DNA of 64,000 bases from Pseudomonas sp. AL03 (lineage in GTDB: Bacteria > Pseudomonadota > Gammaproteobacteria > Pseudomonadales > Pseudomonadaceae): contig NZ_JASBRE010000003.1 in NCBI RefSeq assembly GCF_029960815.1, forward strand, positions 248,001 to 312,000, given 5' to 3'. The notes beneath the pieces were generated by a model that searched no databases, was not told the origin of the DNA, and saw only the letters and a program-made list of their open reading frames with translations. A program made the translations under genes and the position numbers. Shown here piece by piece: positions 45,180 to 53,066 of this stretch; positions within the stretch are counted from its first letter, which is position 1; every line of letters begins with the position of its first letter.

Positions 45180-45737
45180 CTACGGCACGACCAGCGTATC
45201 GCCGGCCTTAAGTAGAAAATTGGTGGACATGTCATCCCCTGACATCAACTTGCTGTAGTTGACGTGCAGGATCTCCTGTTTAGTCCCATTGAGTCGCACG
45301 ACCTTAATGTCATCCGTGTCGGCGAATTTGTCGAGCCCGCCCGCCATGCTTAATACCTGCAGCACTGACGTTTGACCTGGCATATGCACGGTGCCGGGTT
45401 TCGCCACTTTACCCTGAACGTAGACGAGATTACCTTCGGTGCCTGTAACGACAACGCTCACTTGCGGATCAGGTATAAATTTCTCAAGCTTGGCAGCGAT
45501 TTTCTCCGCGACAGCGGTGGTATCAAGCCCCTTAACATCGACTTGCCCTGCCAGCGGGAAGGTAATGCTGCCATCGGGGAGTACGCGCACATCCTGTTTG
45601 AGCTTGTCTTCGCCCCAAACGGAAACAGAAAGATTATCACCCGGACTCAGCCGGTAAGTCGCGTCGTTTTCGACGGCACTGGAAAGGCTGGGCCAAACGG
45701 CCAGCGTGCAGAGCACAGGTATCAATGAACGGAACAT
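45180..45737 (-). CDS. Wza-like polysaccharide export protein (short form)
   Basis: This 185-residue protein has a signal peptide (LIPVLCTLAVWPSLSSA). The PES domain starts YRLSPGDNLSVSVWGEDKL, then VRVLPDGSITFPLAGQVDVK, followed by one SLBB-like repeat (GNLVYVQGKVAKPGTVHM, LSMAGGLDKFADTDDIKVVR). Full Wza has several SLBB repeats, a C-terminal transmembrane helix and a lipobox. Here only one SLBB is present, there is no lipobox (the cysteine in VLCT lacks a G/A/S before it), and there is no C-terminal helix. It is thus a short EpsE-like form that may need the adjacent barrel to cross the outer membrane. I chose the ATG at 45737 because a signal peptide follows. Confidence 0.85.
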   Translation of the reverse strand: MFRSLIPVLCTLAVWPSLSSAVENDATYRLSPGDNLSVSVWGEDKLKQDVRVLPDGSITFPLAGQVDVKGLDTTAVAEKIAAKLEKFIPDPQVSVVVTGTEGNLVYVQGKVAKPGTVHMPGQTSVLQVLSMAGGLDKFADTDDIKVVRLNGTKQEILHVNYSKLMSGDDMSTNFLLKAGDTLVVP

Positions 45738-46121
45738 CGGAATCCCTCCGCCTAAGTAGCCATGCAAGGAGTTTAGAACAAAAAACCGAGCCAAATCACT
45801 CTATCCTAATTTCACCCCAAAGAAACGACTAAACAACAATCACCTAGAGCGTCTGGGCGGCCCATTCCGCCAACGCAACTCACCCGCAACCAGCAGGGCA
45901 CCCATGACAGCAGAAAAACGTTATTTAACAATAGCTTGGATTAAACAAATCGCCCCCAATGCTTACCGCGCCAAAGTTAACTACATCATGCCAGTTAGAA
46001 CTGACTCAGCCAAAACACTGCGAACCTATGATCGCTGCCGATGCCCGCACAACTAACCGGCCTCAATAATTACCAACTAAGCATCATTGCAAGACAGGCA
46101 AACATCCGCAAAAAACGCCCC
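45738..46121. other. AT-rich intergenic region between the Wza-like and PEP-CTERM-like genes
   Basis: About 380 bases without a recognisable gene on either strand. It is AT-rich toward its ends, and a TAGGATAGAGT block near 45805 on the minus strand could be part of a promoter for the export genes. No clear hairpin terminator for the upstream gene was found. Confidence 0.35.
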
Positions 46122-46592
46122 CTATACCTTCCGCCGGTTGGCGACCACAATAAAACCAAACAACGCGGAAGAAAATAACCATGCTGCTGCCTGAAGCGGT
46201 ACGGCATTCGGCTGATTGATATAAGAATCAGATCCACCAGCCAACTCTTTATCCACTAACGGGTCACTGGTAACCGCTGCCATTAAACCGTCGCACGAAA
46301 AAGTATTGACGGTACTACCTGCACCCGAGCCAGCATCCATCATGCTGTTGGGCTGGTCCTCATCCAAGATAGCGGCGATCGAAGAAGCCAACCGTAGGCC
46401 ACTTCCAACCGTTAACGGCGCGCCACTCGGGTGCTCTTCGAGAGCCTTGCCAAGTTGAGAGCCGACCCCTTCGCAAGCTTTGCTTATGCGATTAATTTCA
46501 TTGGGCAAACTGGTCGCCTGAACACTAGCAACGGCCGTGCCATTGAGGATCACAGAAAACAACACGAATTTAATGACAAGTGTTGGGCGCAT
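46122..46592 (-). CDS. Secreted protein with PEP-CTERM/VPLPA-like C-terminal sorting signal
   Basis: This 156-residue protein has a signal peptide (FVLFSVILNGTAVASVQA). The mature part is low-complexity, Ser/Gly/Ala-rich (DAGSGAGSTVNTFSCDG, DKELAGGSDSYIN) with two cysteines. The last 26 residues read VPLQAAAWLFSSALFGFI then a NRRKV positive end. That is the three-part layout (motif, membrane helix, basic tail) of PEP-CTERM/VPLPA-CTERM signals, where VPLPAAAWLF-like motifs are cut by exosortases. A strong AAGGAGG ribosome site precedes the ATG by seven bases. No exosortase gene occurs in the window. Its family outside the tail is unknown to me. Confidence 0.78.
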   Translation of the reverse strand: MRPTLVIKFVLFSVILNGTAVASVQATSLPNEINRISKACEGVGSQLGKALEEHPSGAPLTVGSGLRLASSIAAILDEDQPNSMMDAGSGAGSTVNTFSCDGLMAAVTSDPLVDKELAGGSDSYINQPNAVPLQAAAWLFSSALFGFIVVANRRKV

Positions 46593-46659
46593 AACACCGC
46601 CTCCTTGCGTAGGGGGGTTATTCTTCTGTCGGGTGAAGGAATCTTTATCGGCTAAAATG

Positions 46660-46688
46660 AGCGTATGTGCACATCGCCATTACGTCAA
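46660..46688 (-). promoter_or_regulatory. Possible sigma-70 promoter of the PEP-CTERM-like gene with spacer palindrome
   Basis: On the minus strand TTGACG (46688-46683) is followed after 17 bases by TACGCT (46665-46660), 68 bases before the gene's ATG. A perfect ten-base palindrome ATGTGCACAT (46665-46674) overlaps the spacer and the edge of the -10, where a repressor could bind. Hexamer match is good for -35 (5 of 6) and weak for -10. Confidence 0.4.
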
Positions 46689-46920
46689 TAGCTCGTCACC
46701 ATAATAAATCGAAATTTAATTTTACGGAGGATGGCGTCAAAATAGCGACACACCAAACACGCTAGTTAAGTAAATCTATCCGTATGAAATAGCTCGCCTC
46801 CGACCTGGCGCAGCGCCATGCACCGGGCGATGAAGCACCGTCGGCAACGTTCTGAAAGCACCCGGCGGGTGAGATTTTTTTTGGTGCGGGTTCCCGGCAT
46901 GTCGCAGTCCGTGCTGAAGA

Positions 46921-47061
46921 ATGCGTAACTGGCCTTACAGCGCCGAAGAAGTTTCGGCGCTGCACCAGGAAACCCTGCTTAATCTCCCAGGCACCTGCGC
47001 CGAGCGGATCAAGGCAAGGCGCGCAAAAGGCATCACGCTTGAAGACGGGATGAATGACTGA
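46921..47061 (+). CDS. Possible small ORF (46 aa)
   Basis: An ATG opens a 46-codon frame containing NWPYSAEEVSALHQETLLNL and AERIKARRAKGITLEDGMND. It is Glu/Lys/Arg-rich with sensible codon use, and its stop lies two bases from the peroxiredoxin stop on the other strand. A GAAGA precedes the ATG but no strong ribosome site. It may be a small protein or a remnant. The 330 bases before it (46593-46920) hold only the promoter of the PEP-CTERM-like gene. Confidence 0.35.
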   Translation: MRNWPYSAEEVSALHQETLLNLPGTCAERIKARRAKGITLEDGMND

Positions 47062-47062
47062 C

Positions 47063-47716
47063 TTACTTCGGTTGCGCCACCGTGCGCAAATAAGGTTTCA
47101 CCGTCTTGAAGCCATCCGGGTATTTCTTCTTTGCGTCCTCGTCGGAGACCGACGTAGGAATGATCACGTCCTGACCCGGACGCCAGTTCACCGGGGTAGC
47201 GACAGTGTGCTTGGCGTTTAGCTGAATAGCGTCGAGCAGCCGTAACACTTCATCGAAGTTGCGCCCGGCACTCATCGGGTAGACCAGCATCGCCTTGATC
47301 TTTTTGTCCGGGCCGACAATAAACACCGACCGCACCGTGGCGTTGTCCACGGCAGTACGAGCGCCCCCACTGGCATTCGGGTGAATCATGTCGTAGAGCT
47401 TGGCCACCACCAGGTTCTCGTCACCAATCATGGGGTAGTTGACCGCATGACCCTGTGTCTCTTCGATGTCTTTGGCCCAGGTCTGATGGTTACCGACGGG
47501 GTCGACGCTGAGGCCGACAATCTTGGTGTTGCGTTTGTCGAACTCTGGCTTGAGCCCGGCCATGTAACCGAGTTCAGTGGTGCAGACAGGGGTGAAGTCT
47601 TTCGGATGCGAGAACAGGATGGCCCACTTGTCGCCGATCCATTCGTGGAAATGGAGCGTGCCTTCGGTGGTTTCGGCGGTGAAATCCGGTGCTTCGTCGC
47701 CAATACGAATGGTCAT
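47063..47716 (-). CDS. 1-Cys peroxiredoxin (Prx6/AhpC-TSA family)
   Basis: This 217-residue peroxidase reduces hydrogen peroxide and organic peroxides. It has HPKDFTPVCTTELGYMAG with the peroxidatic cysteine at residue 45. No other cysteine is present, so it is a true 1-Cys enzyme needing an outside thiol. The DEAPDFTAETTEG start, KIVGLSVDPVGNHQTWAKDI middle and VNWRPGQDVIIPTSVSDEDA C-terminal extension are those of the Prx6 group. I chose the ATG at 47716 after an AGGAGAACGC ribosome site; the open frame extends to 47938 but its first 74 codons are not Prx-like. Confidence 0.93.
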   Translation of the reverse strand: MTIRIGDEAPDFTAETTEGTLHFHEWIGDKWAILFSHPKDFTPVCTTELGYMAGLKPEFDKRNTKIVGLSVDPVGNHQTWAKDIEETQGHAVNYPMIGDENLVVAKLYDMIHPNASGGARTAVDNATVRSVFIVGPDKKIKAMLVYPMSAGRNFDEVLRLLDAIQLNAKHTVATPVNWRPGQDVIIPTSVSDEDAKKKYPDGFKTVKPYLRTVAQPK

Positions 47717-47971
47717 GTGCGTTCTCCTCGTTGTGAAGGGTAGGAAACTCTCGGAACGAACCAGTATAGGAGACCTTGAAGACTTCGCTCTGCACCCCGC
47801 CGTAGGGACGCGCGCCGATTTACGAGACCAAAACCTCTTCAGGAAATGCTGCTCTATACTGCAATCCGGGGTCGATACCGCCTGTCGGCAGTGCATACCG
47901 TACGATTTTTTCCGAATTCTGCGAGCTCCCCAATCCAACCGCCCTGATTGTCTGCGCTGAGGACCTGACAG

Positions 47972-48688
47972 ATGAATGTGATCGACTATTTTGATGGAGC
48001 AAGAATCATCAATATTTCATCAAGAAAGGATCGCCGTTTAGAAACAGTAGAAGAATTCGCTCGCTACGGCTTTCACATTGATGATGAAAAAATAGGCTTT
48101 TTTGAGGCTGTTACGCCCAGTGAGGAAAATGGCTTCCCGAGCGTCGGGGCCAGGGGCTGCTTTTTGAGTCATCTGGGGGTGCTGGAAGAGGCAATGCGCC
48201 TGAATCTGAAAAATATCTTGATCATGGAGGACGACATACAGTTTTCCAGACGCATTCCTCAATATGGGAGACAGGCCATCGAGTCTCTGAAAGGTATGGA
48301 GTGGGACATCGTCTATTTTGGGCATCCGTTTGAAGGAAATTCAAACTTGCCCACTTGGAAAGAAGTCGACCGCCCCATACATTTGTCCCATTTCTATGCT
48401 GTAAACGGAAAAAGCATTGGGAAATTGAGGGATTTTTTATTACAGATTCTGGAGCGGCCGCCGGGTCATCCTGACGGAGGTCCGATGCATTATGACGCTG
48501 CTCTCAATACGCTTATTCACAAGAACAAAGAGATTATGGCTTACTATTTCACCTGGAATTTCGGCTACCAACGGCCCTCGCGGACGGACCTGCATGAACT
48601 TTCCATCTTTGACAGGACACCTCTCCTGAGGCCGGTAATGGATATGCTTAGGAGGTTGAAGGCAAAAAACCTGAGAAGAACTCGATAG
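47972..48688 (+). CDS. Glycosyltransferase family 25 (LPS-type)
   Basis: This 238-residue GT25 enzyme shows ARIINISSRKDRRLETVEEF (the INL-x-R-RR start of the family), VGARGCFLSHLGVLEEAMRL and ILIMEDDIQF with the catalytic acidic EDD motif, followed by WDIVYFGHPFEG. Family members transfer galactose or glucose to LPS oligosaccharide. It stands alone between the peroxiredoxin and a small hypothetical gene. Its AT-rich codon use contrasts with neighbours, suggesting acquisition from outside. The acceptor is unknown. Confidence 0.85.
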   Translation: MNVIDYFDGARIINISSRKDRRLETVEEFARYGFHIDDEKIGFFEAVTPSEENGFPSVGARGCFLSHLGVLEEAMRLNLKNILIMEDDIQFSRRIPQYGRQAIESLKGMEWDIVYFGHPFEGNSNLPTWKEVDRPIHLSHFYAVNGKSIGKLRDFLLQILERPPGHPDGGPMHYDAALNTLIHKNKEIMAYYFTWNFGYQRPSRTDLHELSIFDRTPLLRPVMDMLRRLKAKNLRRTR

Positions 48689-48789
48689 TGTTCTGTTACT
48701 GCTCTCTCCTTAGGGAAGGTCTGATGTATTTACCCAGCCCGGCATGGCGCAGGAGCCGTGTCCGGGTGATGGTAGCGGACCGCACCTCG

Positions 48790-49125
48790 TCATTTGCGCG
48801 CCAACTTATACCGGACGCATTCCTCATAGAAACTCTCGCGCAAGGCTGCGGGCTTCATCCGCGACTGACTGTCATAGGTCTGCTCGGTAATGCCCATCGC
48901 CATCATGTGCATCCACGGCTTGCTGAACTTGTAGGTATGTAACTTCTGCCGTGCTGCATACAGTGAAACCCCGGACAGTTTGAGTTCCTGAGCTCTCGCC
49001 GCGGTACCTGCGCCCCAACTGCAAAGGTAGCGATCATTCGATGCCAGTTCTTGGGCCTGGACAAAGGCAGCAACGCTCGCCAGGCCTAACGAAATCAGCG
49101 CAACCATCACATTCCGCATTTGCAT
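48790..49125 (-). CDS. Exported small protein of unknown function (111 aa)
   Basis: This 111-residue protein starts MQMRNVMVALISLGLASVAA and is cut near VQAQ, giving a mature protein of about 88 residues. It contains two cysteines (YLCSWGAG, YEECVRY) that could form a disulfide in the periplasm. The body is basic and helical (YAARQKLHTYKFSKPWMHMM). An AGGA lies four bases before the first ATG. I do not recognise a family. Confidence 0.65.
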   Translation of the reverse strand: MQMRNVMVALISLGLASVAAFVQAQELASNDRYLCSWGAGTAARAQELKLSGVSLYAARQKLHTYKFSKPWMHMMAMGITEQTYDSQSRMKPAALRESFYEECVRYKLARK

Positions 49126-49240
49126 TCGATCCTAACTATCTGAAAATAAATTGATTTTGGTCAAAAGCTTCAGACTTCGGGGCCAGCAAAATGCCTTAAG
49201 TGAGCTATAGCCTGTTTTCTCAGTGCCTTACGGACATTTC

Positions 49241-49268
49241 TTGCGGCATTCCAATCCTTTGCTATAGC
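49241..49268 (+). promoter_or_regulatory. Possible sigma-70 promoter of the antiporter/decarboxylase operon
   Basis: TTGCGG (49241-49246) and TATAGC (49263-49268) are 16 bases apart. TGC directly precedes the -10, giving an extended -10. The antiporter ATG lies 33 bases downstream. Confidence 0.4.
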
Positions 49269-49300
49269 TAACTCTCTCTCGCCAACTACTGAGGCAACGG

Positions 49301-50710
49301 ATGTCAGTCGCAAAGAAAATGACCGTGGGGCAACTGACGATGTTGACAGCCGTCAACATGTTGGGCTCAGGCATTGTGCTGCTACCCACAAAACTCGCCG
49401 AAGTCGGCGGTATTTCCATTCTTTCCTGGCTGATCACGGCCACCGGCTCCCTGGCGCTGGCCTATGCCTTTGCGCGCTGCGGGATGCTCAGCCGAAAGAC
49501 CGGGGGCATGGGCGGCTATGCCGAGTACACCTTCGGCAAGGCGGGCAACTACATCACGAACTACACCTATGGGCTCTCGCTGTTGATTGCCAATGTGGCG
49601 ATCAGTATTACGGCGGTCGGCTATATCCAGGAACTGTTCCACATCAAGCTTGATTCACTGCAAGTGGGTCTGGCGACCATCGCTCTGTTGTGGATCACCA
49701 CGTTCGCCAACTTCGGCGGCGCACGGATTACCGGCCGGATCGGTGCGATCACGGTTTGGGGGGTAATTGCGCCGGTGGTGCTGGTGTCCACCATAGGCTG
49801 GTACTGGTTCGACAGCAGTGTCTACGCCGCCGGCTGGAACCCGCACAACATGGGCTGGTTCGAAGCCGCAGGCGCTTCGGTGGCGATCACCCTGTGGGCA
49901 TTCCTGGGTCTGGAGTCGGCGTGCGCCAACACCGACGCTGTGGAAAATCCGGAGAAGAACGTACCCATTGCGGTACTTGGCGGCACCCTCGGCGCGGCGG
50001 TGATCTACATCGTCTCCACCAACGTCATCGCCGGTATTGTCGATAACCCTGCACTGGCCGCCTCCACCGCCCCCTTCGGCCTGGTCTTCGCCAAGATGTT
50101 CACCCCGCTGGTCGGCGACATTGTGATGGCCGCGATGGTACTCGCCTGCATCGGTTCGTTGCTGGGTTGGCAGTTCACCATTGCTCAGGTGTTCAAAAGC
50201 TCGGCGGACACCGGTTACTTCCTGTCGATCTTCGCCAAGTCAAACAAGGCCGGAACGCCGATTGTCGGCATGTTGGTGCTGCTGGCCGCGCAGACGGCAC
50301 TGGGCTTTCTCACCATCAGCCCGGACCTGAGCAAACAGTTCGACACCCTCGTCAACCTCGCGGTGGTGACCAACCTGGTGCCGTACATCCTGTCCATGGC
50401 CGCCTTGATGACCATGCAGAAGGTGTCCAACGTACCGGCAGGCAAGGCGCTGGTCACCAACATCATTGCGTGGGTGGCGGCGTTTTATAGCTACTTGGCG
50501 CTCTACAGTTCGGGCGAGCAAGCGTTGATGCTCGGCGGCGTGGCGACCATCTTCGGTTACACGCTGTTCGGCTTCGTCAACAACCGCCTGATCCGCCTCG
50601 AAGCGCTCAATAACAGCGTACCGACGCAGACCGTCAGCGCTCAGCACCTCACGGGCAAACCGGTGCCGGTCAACAACTTGCAAGCAGTCACAGTGGAGGC
50701 TCAATCATGA
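49301..50710 (+). CDS. Amino acid/diamine antiporter (PotE/CadB-like APC transporter)
   Basis: This 469-residue APC-superfamily antiporter has twelve predicted helices. It begins LTMLTAVNMLGSGIVLLPTK, the GSGI helix-1 break of the substrate site, and has TGGMGGYAEYTFGKAGNYIT and ITLWAFLGLESACANTDAVE (helix 6). It is most like PotE and CadB, which exchange an amino acid for its decarboxylated amine. The overlapping downstream decarboxylase gene (ATGA) supports this: import ornithine or lysine, export putrescine or cadaverine. A C-terminal cytoplasmic tail of about 30 residues is longer than in PotE. Confidence 0.9.
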   Translation: MSVAKKMTVGQLTMLTAVNMLGSGIVLLPTKLAEVGGISILSWLITATGSLALAYAFARCGMLSRKTGGMGGYAEYTFGKAGNYITNYTYGLSLLIANVAISITAVGYIQELFHIKLDSLQVGLATIALLWITTFANFGGARITGRIGAITVWGVIAPVVLVSTIGWYWFDSSVYAAGWNPHNMGWFEAAGASVAITLWAFLGLESACANTDAVENPEKNVPIAVLGGTLGAAVIYIVSTNVIAGIVDNPALAASTAPFGLVFAKMFTPLVGDIVMAAMVLACIGSLLGWQFTIAQVFKSSADTGYFLSIFAKSNKAGTPIVGMLVLLAAQTALGFLTISPDLSKQFDTLVNLAVVTNLVPYILSMAALMTMQKVSNVPAGKALVTNIIAWVAAFYSYLALYSSGEQALMLGGVATIFGYTLFGFVNNRLIRLEALNNSVPTQTVSAQHLTGKPVPVNNLQAVTVEAQS

Positions 50711-52992
50711 CGGAACATCGACATACGCTCGGGATGCTCACGCTGTTGGTCAGCAGCCCGCCGGACAAACGCACCGTCTTTGGTCGCGCCCTGAACCAGT
50801 TGGTCAACGATGTGGAGGAACGCGCCGTCAGGGTGCTGGCGTCGGAAACCTTGAGCGACGCCACGTCGATCCTGCGGTCGGACCCGGCCATTCAATGCGT
50901 GCTGCTCAGTTGGGAAATGGATAAAAGCGAAGGCCACGAGGAATGCATCAAATTGCTGGTCAGCCTGCGTGCGCGCAACACTCGGGTGCCGGTCTTTTTG
51001 ATCAGCGACCGCAGCACTGCGGCGAGCATTCCGCTGGTGGTCATGCAGCATGCCGACGACTTCATCTGGCTGCCCGAGGACACCAGTCGCTTCCTCAGCG
51101 GGCGCATCCTGGCGGCCATTGAACGCTATCGCCAAGCCGCGTTGCCCCCCATGTTCGGGGCGCTGGTGAAGTTTTCCCGGACCTATGAATACTCGTGGCA
51201 CACCCCCGGCCATGCTGGCGGCACGGCATTTCTCAAGAGCACAGCGGGCCGGGCATTCTACGAGTTTTTCGGAGAAAACCTGTTGCGTTCCGACCTGTCG
51301 ATTTCGGTCGGCGAACTCGGTTCGCTGCTAGATCACAGCGGCCCCATCGGCCAGGGCGAGCGCTACGCCGCCAAGGTCTTCGGCGCGCACCGTACCTATT
51401 ACGTCACCAACGGATCGTCAACCTCCAACCGTGTCATCCTCATGGCCAGCGTCACACGCAATCAGATTGCCCTGTGCGACCGCAATTGCCACAAATCCGC
51501 CGAGCACGCGATGACTCTGTCCGGGGCCATTCCGACGTACCTGGTGCCGACCCGCAATCGCTACGGCATCATCGGCCCGATCCTGCCGCAAACCCTGAGC
51601 AGCGATGGCGTCAAAGCCGCCATCGCCAACAACCCCTTGGTCAAGGAAGGGATCGACCCGACACCGATCCACGCCATCATCACCAACTCCACCTACGACG
51701 GCCTGACCTACAACGTCACCCGCGTCGAAGAGCTGCTGGGCCAGAGCGTCGACCGCCTGCATTTCGATGAAGCCTGGTACGGTTATGCGCGTTTCAACCC
51801 GTTGTATCGCGAGCGCTTCGCCATGCACGGCAATCCGGACGATCACGATGACTCGAAGCCGACCGTGTTCGCCACTCAATCGACGCACAAGTTGCTGGCA
51901 GCCCTGTCCCAGGCATCGATGATTCACGTGCGCAACGGCCGTAACCCGATCCATCACGGGCGTTTCAACGAGTCGTTCATGATGCACGCCTCGACCTCGC
52001 CCAACTACGCGATCATGGCCTCCTGCGACGTCAGCTCGGCGATGATGGAAGCGCCCAGCGGCCAGATTCTGACCACCGAATCCATCGAAGAAGCCATCAG
52101 CTTCCGCCAGGTCATCTCGCGCATGCACAACGAGATGCTGAGCAAGGATGAGTGGTTCTTCACGTGCTGGCAGCCACCGTCGGTACCGGTTGGCGCGGTG
52201 TCAGTGCCGTTCCATGAAGTAGATCCGGTGCTGTTGAAGACCGAGCCGAACTGCTGGGTGCTTCACCCCAACGAGGTGTGGCACGGTTTCGGTGACATCG
52301 AAGAAGGCTACTGCATGCTCGACCCGATCAAGGTCTCGGTGCTGAGCCCCGGCATGGGCGACGACGGCAACCTGCTCGACTCGGGCATCCCCGCCTGCGT
52401 GCTCACGGCGTACCTCGGACGTCAGGGCATCGTCGTCGAGAAAACCACCGACTTCACCATTCTGTTCCTGTTCTCGATCGGCATCACCAAAGGCAAATGG
52501 GGCACCCTGGTCAACGCGTTGCTTGACTTCAAACGTGACTATGACGACAACGTCGACCTGGAGCTGTGCCTGCCTGACTTTCTAAGCGCCAACCAGCAGC
52601 GCTACGCCGGCATGGGCCTCAAGGACCTGGCCGACGATATCTTCGCCGCCATGAAACAACACAAAACCACCGCCACCATGGCCCAGGCGTTCGGCATGCT
52701 CCCGCAAGCCGAATTCAGCCCGGTGGAAGCCTACGAAAAGCTGGTCAAGAACGAAATCGAACGGGTCACACTGGAAGAAGCCGCCGGGCGGATCGTTGCG
52801 ACCGGGATCGTGCCCTACCCACCCGGTATTCCACTGTTGATGCCGGGTGAAAACGCCGGGCCAGCGGACGGTCCGTTGCTGGCCTATCTCAAGGCGCTGG
52901 AAAGCTTCGACAAATCCTTCCCGGGTTTCACCCATGACACCCATGGGATCGAAAGCGAGGGCGGGGTTTATCGCTTGCTGGTGTTGAAGTGA
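50707..52992 (+). CDS. Ornithine/lysine/arginine decarboxylase (PLP, fold-type I, wing domain)
   Basis: This 761-residue biodegradative-type decarboxylase has an N-terminal receiver-like wing domain (residues 1-140). The PLP domain starts at EYSWHTPGHAGGTAFLKS, with TNGSSTSNRVILMASVTRNQ and IALCDRNCHKSAEHAM. The Schiff-base lysine is Lys395 in ATQSTHKLLAALSQ. The C-terminal domain follows from about 620. The decarboxylase of the P. aeruginosa PA1818-PA1819 pair (LdcA, lysine) is a close functional model; substrate here could be lysine or ornithine and is not settled by sequence alone. Its start overlaps the antiporter stop. Confidence 0.9.
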   Translation: MTEHRHTLGMLTLLVSSPPDKRTVFGRALNQLVNDVEERAVRVLASETLSDATSILRSDPAIQCVLLSWEMDKSEGHEECIKLLVSLRARNTRVPVFLISDRSTAASIPLVVMQHADDFIWLPEDTSRFLSGRILAAIERYRQAALPPMFGALVKFSRTYEYSWHTPGHAGGTAFLKSTAGRAFYEFFGENLLRSDLSISVGELGSLLDHSGPIGQGERYAAKVFGAHRTYYVTNGSSTSNRVILMASVTRNQIALCDRNCHKSAEHAMTLSGAIPTYLVPTRNRYGIIGPILPQTLSSDGVKAAIANNPLVKEGIDPTPIHAIITNSTYDGLTYNVTRVEELLGQSVDRLHFDEAWYGYARFNPLYRERFAMHGNPDDHDDSKPTVFATQSTHKLLAALSQASMIHVRNGRNPIHHGRFNESFMMHASTSPNYAIMASCDVSSAMMEAPSGQILTTESIEEAISFRQVISRMHNEMLSKDEWFFTCWQPPSVPVGAVSVPFHEVDPVLLKTEPNCWVLHPNEVWHGFGDIEEGYCMLDPIKVSVLSPGMGDDGNLLDSGIPACVLTAYLGRQGIVVEKTTDFTILFLFSIGITKGKWGTLVNALLDFKRDYDDNVDLELCLPDFLSANQQRYAGMGLKDLADDIFAAMKQHKTTATMAQAFGMLPQAEFSPVEAYEKLVKNEIERVTLEEAAGRIVATGIVPYPPGIPLLMPGENAGPADGPLLAYLKALESFDKSFPGFTHDTHGIESEGGVYRLLVLK

Positions 52993-53011
52993 ATTAAAAC
53001 CTGTCCTCTAT

Positions 53012-53039
53012 GGCCGTCCATCACGGTGATGTGACGGCC
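53012..53039 (+). terminator. Hairpin after the decarboxylase gene
   Basis: A nearly perfect stem (GGCCGTC-CATCAC / GTGATG-GACGGCC) begins 20 bases past the stop. No T tract follows, so it may terminate weakly or protect the mRNA end. Confidence 0.5.
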
Positions 53040-53066
53040 GTTGGTAGTTATGATCCCGGCATTACC

